This document shows positions 9,001 through 13,532 of a stretch of DNA of 13,532 nt, piece after piece. The stretch spans positions 1-13,532 of the forward strand of contig JASJFT010000445.1 in the NCBI GenBank assembly GCA_030770425.1, given 5' to 3'. Made by a program: the position numbers and the translations under genes. The notes under the pieces are model-generated. The model was not told the origin of the DNA and ran no database searches. It saw only the letters and a list, made by a program, of their open reading frames with translations. This DNA is from Darksidea phi. Taxonomy: Eukaryota; Ascomycota; Dothideomycetes; Pleosporales; Lentitheciaceae. Every line of letters begins with the position of its first letter. Position 1 is the stretch's first letter.

Positions 9001-10248
9001 GATACTATTAATATCGAATATAGTTTTAGTAGTACGACTCTTATTACTATAAGAGTAGTATTATACTAAGTATAGACTCCTAGGTAGACTTTTATTATAG
9101 GTTCTAATATTCTTAGAAAAAGCTACTATACTTATATCTTTAAAGGTATCTTAATAGTTAATACCGCGTAGATCTACTAGTTCTATTAACTTAGGGTTAC
9201 TAAGAACGTCTAGGAATAGTATTTCTCTATAGTAGTCTCCGCGAAGAAGCGTAGTAATTTAACTAAGAGAGAAGTATATAGAATATATATTAGGGCGCTA
9301 ATAATACTCTTAATATAACTAGTCTACCTTACTATACTATTTATAGGTATAGTCTTAGAAATATCGAAACTACTTTATAAGCCTACTAGCTATCTACTTT
9401 AATAGTTCTAGTAAGATAGTAGGTACTTACCTTATAGATACGGCTAGACCTAAGAAGAGGATAATACTTAGAAATCTTAGTACGGAGCCCGTATAAATCG
9501 ATATACTTTCTAGTAGATACTAAATCTAAGATAGTAGGATATTACTCTAGACTAGAAATCTAGTACTACGTCTACTACTTTCTCGGCTCCGATATAACGA
9601 AGAAGAGAGACTAGGCCGACTAGATACTAGTAATTATTCTTTAGCTTCTACTAAAGTATATATATTATATATACTAGTAGTATCTACTACTTCTTCTATA
9701 ATAGATTCGTCCTATACTATTTCTTTTCTATCTATCGAGTCTAATAGCTTATATATACTTATATTTCTCTTAGTATCTTCTTACTAAATTATACTTAGAA
9801 TTTTTATATCTTTTATATCTATTTTATCTAATTATTATAAAATTACGCCTTTATATTCGCCTTACTTAGTAGTAGATACTAGCTCGTCTACCTAGATCTA
9901 CGCTATCTATCTAGCTATCTCCGTCTATTTATTAGCTAGTAGAGGAGAGGGAATTAACGGTAGAAGACTTACTTCTAGATTAGATAGCTCGTCGTTCTAT
10001 TAGCTATTATTATCTTAAGGAATAGAAATATTAGTATTTATTTAAAGATCGAGTTCTAGAGGAGTTTTAGTCGATATATCTATAGGAAGTAGAGGTTCGT
10101 ATATAATAAAGTCGGCCGGCTACTAGAACTAATACGCCTACTAATATTACTATTAATTACTAGTCTTCTTCGCGTCTACTATAATAGTAGTATTAGTATA
10201 CTTCCTTAGTCTTGTACCTATCTTTTTAGAACTATTATAAGAAGATAT
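6031..10248 (-). pseudogene. Large unknown protein relic, about 1,406 codons
   Basis: A single minus frame (codon low coordinate 1 modulo 3, checked at 6241, 8578 and 10201) reads as protein across 4.2 kb with no frameshift. The chosen start is ATA at 10246-10248 (ATG before RIP), giving M-S-S-Y-N-S-S-K-K; an earlier start is possible. The chosen stop is TAG at 6031-6033. The N-terminal 150 residues are acidic and low in structure. The middle (about 9500-7300) is rich in Tyr, Leu and Ile, with globular blocks. Near 6870-6780 a segment reads FLYLIYLT followed by a Pro and Ser-rich turn. The tail is Arg/Lys/Asn-rich and contains a 25-codon repeat. Surviving TG/CA positions near 8193-8701 keep Gln, Thr, Asn and other codons. 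It is too long for common single-domain transposases. I have no family assignment; a DNA-binding or helicase-associated element protein is conceivable but unsupported. Confidence 0.6.
6186..6335 (-). repeat. 75-bp tandem repeat, two units (25 codons)
   Basis: Units 6186-6260 and 6261-6335 align without gaps, with mostly transition differences. The period is a multiple of three and lies in frame in the large minus-strand relic. Each unit decodes to a basic, Asn/Arg/Tyr-rich stretch ending FID. In-frame periodicity supports the coding assignment of this strand. Confidence 0.75.
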
Positions 10249-10501
10249 AACTAGAGGTAAGATAAAAAGAGCTTCTAAAGTATTAATAATAAGGTTCCGA
10301 ATTAACCTTAATATAGTTAGTATAGAAACTATACCGTATTCTACTACTTTATTATAATTATCTATTTTATAACCTCTACCTCTTCTATATACTAGACCCT
10401 AGATCTAGTTTATATAATAAGTCTTTTATATAGTTCTATAGGTCTAAAACTACCTCTCTATAAAATCTAGTATAAGGTATAGATAGAGATAATTTTAATA
10501 T
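10249..10501. promoter_or_regulatory. Divergent intergenic region of the 6.1-kb element
   Basis: This 253-bp stretch separates the inferred 5' ends of two relics transcribed in opposite directions, so it should have held both promoters. RIP has erased recognisable elements, and no specific box can be named. The plus-strand frame of the right-hand relic continues upstream to about 10380 with plausible residues, so part of this interval may be coding and the true gap may be shorter. Confidence 0.35.
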
Positions 10502-12082
10502 ATATATATATTAAAACCCTCGGGCCTAAGATAATAATAATATAATTAGAAAATTTTACTTCTATACTAACTAGTTATAGATTACCTAAGTATATCTTCC
10601 TTATTAGAGACTATTCGACGTACTATAGAATTAACCTTATTATCGACTATCTCCCCTATTATACTTAACGGTCTAGACGTTAGTATACTTCTTAATAATA
10701 TATTAAATAGCCTTAATAGCTACTAGATAGTATAGATAATAGATATAGTCTACGGTACTAATAATAGTAACTTAGTTTTTATAGCCTAGTTATCCGATAA
10801 TATAGTTACTTAGCTATATAGATATATATTAGTAAAGTTACTTATTAAATATATCTAGAATAATACGAGCGAGAATAGTAGCTAAGTAGATAGTAAGATT
10901 AGAGGAGAAGAAGATACTAAGGAACCTATAGATAACGAGATTAGGGTAGAGGAAGATACTAAGGAGCCCGTAGGTAGTAAAATTAGGATAGAAGAAGATA
11001 CTAAGGAGCCCGTAGGTAGTATAATTAGGGTAGAAGAAGATACTAGAGAGTCTATAGGACGTAAGTATAAGAGGTTACTATAAGATAAGATAACGCGATA
11101 GATAGTTAAAGTTAAAAGAGATAAGATATTAGTAGCCTAGGTTAATATATAGTAAGATCCTAAAGAGGATATATAAGGTATTAAGCTAGTACTCCTAGAG
11201 TATTAATTAAAGTTTACTAGGTTCTTAGAACTATATAAGGGGCTTAGGATTATAACCGTAACTACTATAATTAAAGCTACGATAGCGGTTAAAGGGGTAG
11301 AGACTTTTAAAGACTAGATAACGATTATATAACTTTAGTAGTATAAGTATAGTAAGGGTAATAGACTACTAGGAGGGTCTATATAGGTTCTAATAATAGT
11401 AGTTACTAGTAAGAATATAAATAAGAAGCTTATTAAAGAGGAAGAGAATCGACTTTAAACGTTATTCTTTAGAATCCTAAATAATAAGGGTATAATAGTC
11501 CTTACTACGCTTAAGTACTAGTAGATATCTACGGCTATATATAGTAAATTAGAGAGACTAGAGTAGAAATTATAAGCTACTAGTATATAGTTAGGCTAAA
11601 GAGGGGTTAGACTAGCTTTCTTAATATAACTAAAGTAGTTCTACGCGTTCTATAGTCGGGAGCTTAGTAGTTTAATTATAAAGTCTACCTATCTAAAGGC
11701 TTAGAATAAATTTAATCGGGTACTTAGATATAGAAAGAGATAGAGTATATTAGTAAATATATTTAGTATTAGAATTCTTACTTTACTTCTAGTAAGTATA
11801 GTACCGAATTTATTTATTAAACGTATACTTTATATAGACTAGATAGAAATATAGGTTAAACTTTTAAAATTATATATAGAGAATATCGACGAATTAAGTA
11901 GGGGAATAGAACCTCTTTATATAGTAGTAATAGTAGACTAAAGTCCTCCTAATAGGATACTAGCCTTCGAGTAGATAATAGACTAGTTATTAGTACCGCC
12001 GGAGTCTCTATATAATATACTAGACCCTACTTATTCCGGCTTAGTAGAAGAGATATTAAATTACTAGATACTAGAGCTATAG
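10502..12082 (+). pseudogene. Unknown hydrophilic protein relic, about 527 codons
   Basis: Codons starting at 2 modulo 3 give a consistent protein-like frame up to TAG at 12080-12082. Stops average about one codon in thirteen and are all TAA/TAG. The N-terminal 120 codons (10560-10860) are Leu/Ile-rich and helical in look. An acidic 14-residue repeat (EDTKEPVG core) follows at 10910-11060, then a Lys/Arg-rich segment (11060-11110), then a mixed region with SPPNRILAFEQ-like sequence near 11940-11980. The start is arbitrary: ATA at 10502 is one candidate, and the frame may open earlier. The repeat period is a multiple of three, which supports the frame. It ends about 25 bp before the right TIR and faces the relic at 12266-12841. 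It shares no visible similarity with the divergent partner. Function is unknown. Confidence 0.5.
10910..11060 (+). repeat. 42-bp tandem repeat (14 codons), 3.6 units
   Basis: Units begin at 10910, 10952, 10994 and 11036, exactly 42 bp apart, and the fourth degrades after about 25 bp. Units 2 and 3 are nearly identical (GAAGATACTAAGGAGCCCGT core), while unit 1 differs mainly by transitions. The period is in frame with the plus-strand relic and gives an acidic repeat with core EDTKEPVG. It is an expandable, probably disordered linker. Confidence 0.88.
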
Positions 12083-12106
12083 GGAAGGAAGAGTAGGAGG
12101 AGGTAG

Positions 12107-12148
12107 TTAGGAAAGAGTATATAAATATACCCTACTCTTTTCTAAGCC
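12107..12148. repeat. Inverted repeat, back-to-back TIR arms (junction 4)
   Basis: TTAGGAAAGAGTA (12107-12119) and CTACTCTTTTCTAAGCC (12132-12148) oppose each other with a 12-bp AT spacer. It lies between convergent relics, like junctions 1 and 3. A weak partial arm, TACTAATTCTAAGCCCCC, follows at about 12227-12244 in the left-arm orientation. Confidence 0.75.
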
Positions 12149-12265
12149 TCTATATCTATATAAGGGACTTGTAGATATATTTCTATATAGAGGTTCTCTA
12201 CTATTTAGAAAATATATAGAGTCTTTACTAATTCTAAGCCCCCTCTAGAACTTAAGTATATAAGT

Positions 12266-12841
12266 TTAGGACGAATCTATAACTACTTCTAAGAGAGTAT
12301 CCCGTACTACTTCTAATATATTATTAGGTATATTAAAGTACTCGTACTAGTTAAAGTCCTTATTTTAGTCCTTATTATAGTTTAGATAGTATTTAAGGAA
12401 TATATCCTCCTCGTATTACGTAAAACTAACCCCCTACTATAGAAGGTTATTAAGCTCCTCTTCTATAGGAGTATTATAAGTACCTATTTTTAAATTAAAG
12501 ATAATTATAAAGTAGAAGAGGTATTATTAGATTCTTCTTCCTACTAATCTATTTTAGTTAGGACGTCTCTATTATAGACTACCCTACGGGATAAAATAAT
12601 AGTAAATATTAACGTACTTAGATTAGTTATAGAAGGTAGGAATATAAGTAAACTAAATAGTAGTAGTATTATTAATATAAAGTAGGGTACTTTCTACGTA
12701 GATACCGTTAATACGAAGATTACTAGTAAATCGATTTTTAGAAAGTATCCTAGATAGCTTTAATAGTAGTAATATACTCGGATTCGCGTATAGGTAGAAT
12801 ATTAATAGATTATTATTTAGAAAGCTATAGCTTCTAGAGTA
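12266..12841 (-). pseudogene. Unknown ORF relic, about 190 codons
   Basis: The minus frame with codon low coordinate 2 modulo 3 reads as convincing protein. The N-terminal part is Ser/Leu/Asn-rich, then comes a basic stretch (RRPNQNRLVGRR near 12570-12540). The C-terminal segment is strongly acidic with aromatic residues (VSFTQYEEDIFLKYYLNY near 12435-12380, then ILEVVRDTLLEVVIDSS), ending at TAA 12266-12268. The acidic C-terminus has few apparent stops, so the frame is better supported there than at the N-terminus. Reading could continue past 12266 towards the TIR if that TAA was once CAA. The start is not resolved; coding character fades before the purine repeat at 12855. No family is recognised. 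Confidence 0.5.
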
Positions 12842-12854
12842 GAGCTTAGAAGGA

Positions 12855-12908
12855 GGTAGAGAAAGGGTAGAGAAAGGGTAGAGAAAGGGTAGGAGAAAGG
12901 GTAGAGAG
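12855..12908 (+). repeat. 11-bp purine tandem repeat, about five units
   Basis: GGTAGAGAAAG is repeated at 12855, 12866 and 12877. A one-base-longer unit follows at 12888-12899 and a partial unit at 12900-12908. The plus strand is almost all purine. It lies just upstream of the minus-strand relic's 5' side. The low unit divergence suggests recent slippage or RIP-resistant composition, since the unit contains no CA or TG. Confidence 0.85.
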
Positions 12909-13337
12909 GTAGTAGGGCTAGTATAGAGGGCTATATTTAATCTAACCTATATTTAGACTAGCGTCGAGCTAGATAAGGTATTAGTAAATAATTTAAATCC
13001 GGACTAGCGTCGATTATATCGAGTAATATATTCGGTCTCGCTATTCTAGACTTTAAAGGACTACTTAATACCTATAATCCTACGTAAACTAGTTTTCTCT
13101 TTTATTTCCTCTACTTACTTTTACTTTATAATATTCTTATCTTCGTATATTTCTATTTCTTTATCTCTTAGTATCTTAAATAAATATAAATAGGTATATA
13201 CGTTCGATCTCTCTAAGAGAATATAGTACTCTATCTACTATTAAGGAAACTTATTTACTCTACTAGTATTTATCGTTAGTATTTATACTAGTAGTAGTAA
13301 ACCGACTCTAAGAAAAGATATAAGTATAGTTATTACC
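12909..13337. other. Gene-free stretch with a short dispersed repeat
   Basis: I see no protein-like frame I would defend. A 12-bp direct repeat, GACTAGCGTCGA, occurs at 12956-12967 and 13002-13013 and stands out because it is relatively GC-rich in an AT-rich setting. The stretch 13085-13175 is pyrimidine-rich on the plus strand. Confidence 0.4.
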
Positions 13338-13440
13338 CTAATAGTACCGCCGAATCTAATAGTACCGCCGACCCTATAACGCCGCCGACCCTATTATACT
13401 ATTAAACCTAAGTATTATTAAACCTATATTACTATTAACT
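13338..13440 (+). repeat. Degenerate minisatellite of about 18 bp, six units
   Basis: Units start near 13338, 13356, 13374, 13391, 13409 and 13425, with lengths of 16-18 bp. The first three carry a GC-rich CCGCCGA core (CTAATAGTACCGCCGACC type). The later ones have ATTAAACC in its place. The gradient from GC-rich to AT-rich units runs left to right. Confidence 0.7.
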
Positions 13441-13532
13441 TATAGTAGTATATTAATACTTTTATATAGGTACTAACGCCGTAGTAGTATTTATATATTT
13501 AAATACGAGTATTCTTTAATATTTCTATAGAA

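Larger units (their letters stand above)
5988..12119. mobile_element. 6.1-kb two-gene TIR element, RIP-inactivated
   Basis: The left arm TACTCTTTTCTAAG (5988-6001) is followed by a CTTTCTCTTTCCCTCTCTC tract. The right arm TTAGGAAAGAGTA (12107-12119) is preceded by a purine tract (GGGAAGGAAGAGTAGGAGG). Two long relics fill it almost end to end: minus 6031-10248 and plus 10502-12082, transcribed away from a 253-bp centre. Both finish within about 40 bp of the TIRs. The symmetry suggests a real transposable unit with two own genes, rather than random cargo. I recognise neither protein, so the superfamily is unassigned. I do not see a reverse transcriptase YxDD motif in the two frames I read, so a retroelement is unlikely. 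Confidence 0.5.
1..13532. other. Saturated RIP-mutated block
   Basis: By eye the whole window holds only about twelve TG or CA dinucleotides, at 789, 2028, 3578, 5104, 8193, 8196, 8274, 8457, 8579, 8700, 10213 and 12170. TA is extremely common, and CG is still present. This is the expected end state of repeat-induced point mutation, which converts CpA to TpA on either strand of duplicated DNA in many filamentous ascomycetes before meiosis. As a consequence ATG becomes ATA, CAA/CAG and TGG become stops, and TGA is nearly absent (I saw one, at 3578, as plus-strand letters). Every coding call below is therefore a relic, and start codons are mostly invisible. An unusually AT-rich but unmutated genome would not lose TG and CA this selectively. 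Confidence 0.95.
12132..13532. mobile_element. Left end of a further TIR element, right end not seen
   Basis: A left-type arm at 12132-12148 opens a unit that holds a minus-strand relic (12266-12841) and then tandem repeats. No matching right arm (TTAGAAAAGAG type) is visible before the window ends, so the element is either truncated or continues beyond 13532. The call rests only on the arm and its similarity to the other junctions. Confidence 0.3.

Noticed and set aside
6031..10248. Gypsy or Copia retrotransposon pol gene on the minus strand.
   Set aside because: I looked for a YxDD-like signature and the usual RT block order in the supported frame and did not find them; the ends are inverted, not direct, repeats.
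10502..12082. Other plus frames of the same region as coding.
   Set aside because: The frame one base back has far more stops in the sampled repeat region, and the remaining frame has a recurrent stop in the tandem-repeat units; only the chosen frame gives a mixed protein composition.
1769..12148. Repeated palindromes as a CRISPR array or bacterial terminators.
   Set aside because: Spacing is irregular from 0.2 to 6 kb, arms alternate in orientation, and the sequence is fungal in its mutation signature.
1..13532. Mitochondrial or plasmid DNA suggested by the AT-richness and many TAA/TAG.
   Set aside because: TG and CA are selectively missing while CG is retained, and decoded frames show Gln/Trp-to-stop changes. 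This is RIP, not a mitochondrial composition.

Overview
The window looks like a heavily decayed, transposon-rich block from a filamentous ascomycete (Pezizomycotina) genome. The dinucleotides TG and CA are almost absent: I find about a dozen in 13.5 kb, while TA is everywhere. Nearly every stop in a protein-like frame is TAA or TAG. This is the footprint of saturated repeat-induced point mutation (RIP; CpA to TpA on both strands). No intact gene is present. Long stretches still read as protein in one unshifted frame, with Gln/Trp codons turned into stops, so decay was by transition rather than by indels. Species cannot be named.

The block is punctuated by a repeated arm, TACTCTTTTCTAAG and its reverse complement, often preceded by C and followed by a C-run. 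Arms occur as back-to-back pairs at 1769-1819, 4038-4069, 5971-6001 and 12107-12148, with single arms at 4286-4300 and 4660-4674. The simplest reading is an array of elements that share terminal inverted repeats (TIRs): one ending at 1787, then 1801-4051, a 247-bp MITE-like element at 4054-4300, 4660-5984, 5988-12119, and one starting at 12132 and running out of the window. The reverse grouping, small fold-back elements inserted between convergent genes, is also possible.

Contents, left to right: a plus-strand unknown ORF relic (3-1787); a minus-strand Gln-rich unknown relic (1919-3781); the MITE; a captured 5' fragment of a RIX7/NVL-type AAA-ATPase gene (5103-5816) between two 147-bp direct repeats; a 6.1-kb element with two divergent relics, minus 6031-10248 (about 1,406 codons) and plus 10502-12082 (about 527 codons), each with an in-frame internal tandem repeat; and a minus-strand relic (12266-12841) followed by short tandem repeats to the right edge.

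The RIX7 fragment is the only firmly identified gene. Its Walker A and GMS motif changes are mostly explained base by base by RIP, and its ATG is one of the few TG dinucleotides left. The best new-system candidates are the TIR family that appears to carry different ORFs, including a host gene fragment, and the two-gene 6.1-kb element, whose proteins I do not recognise.
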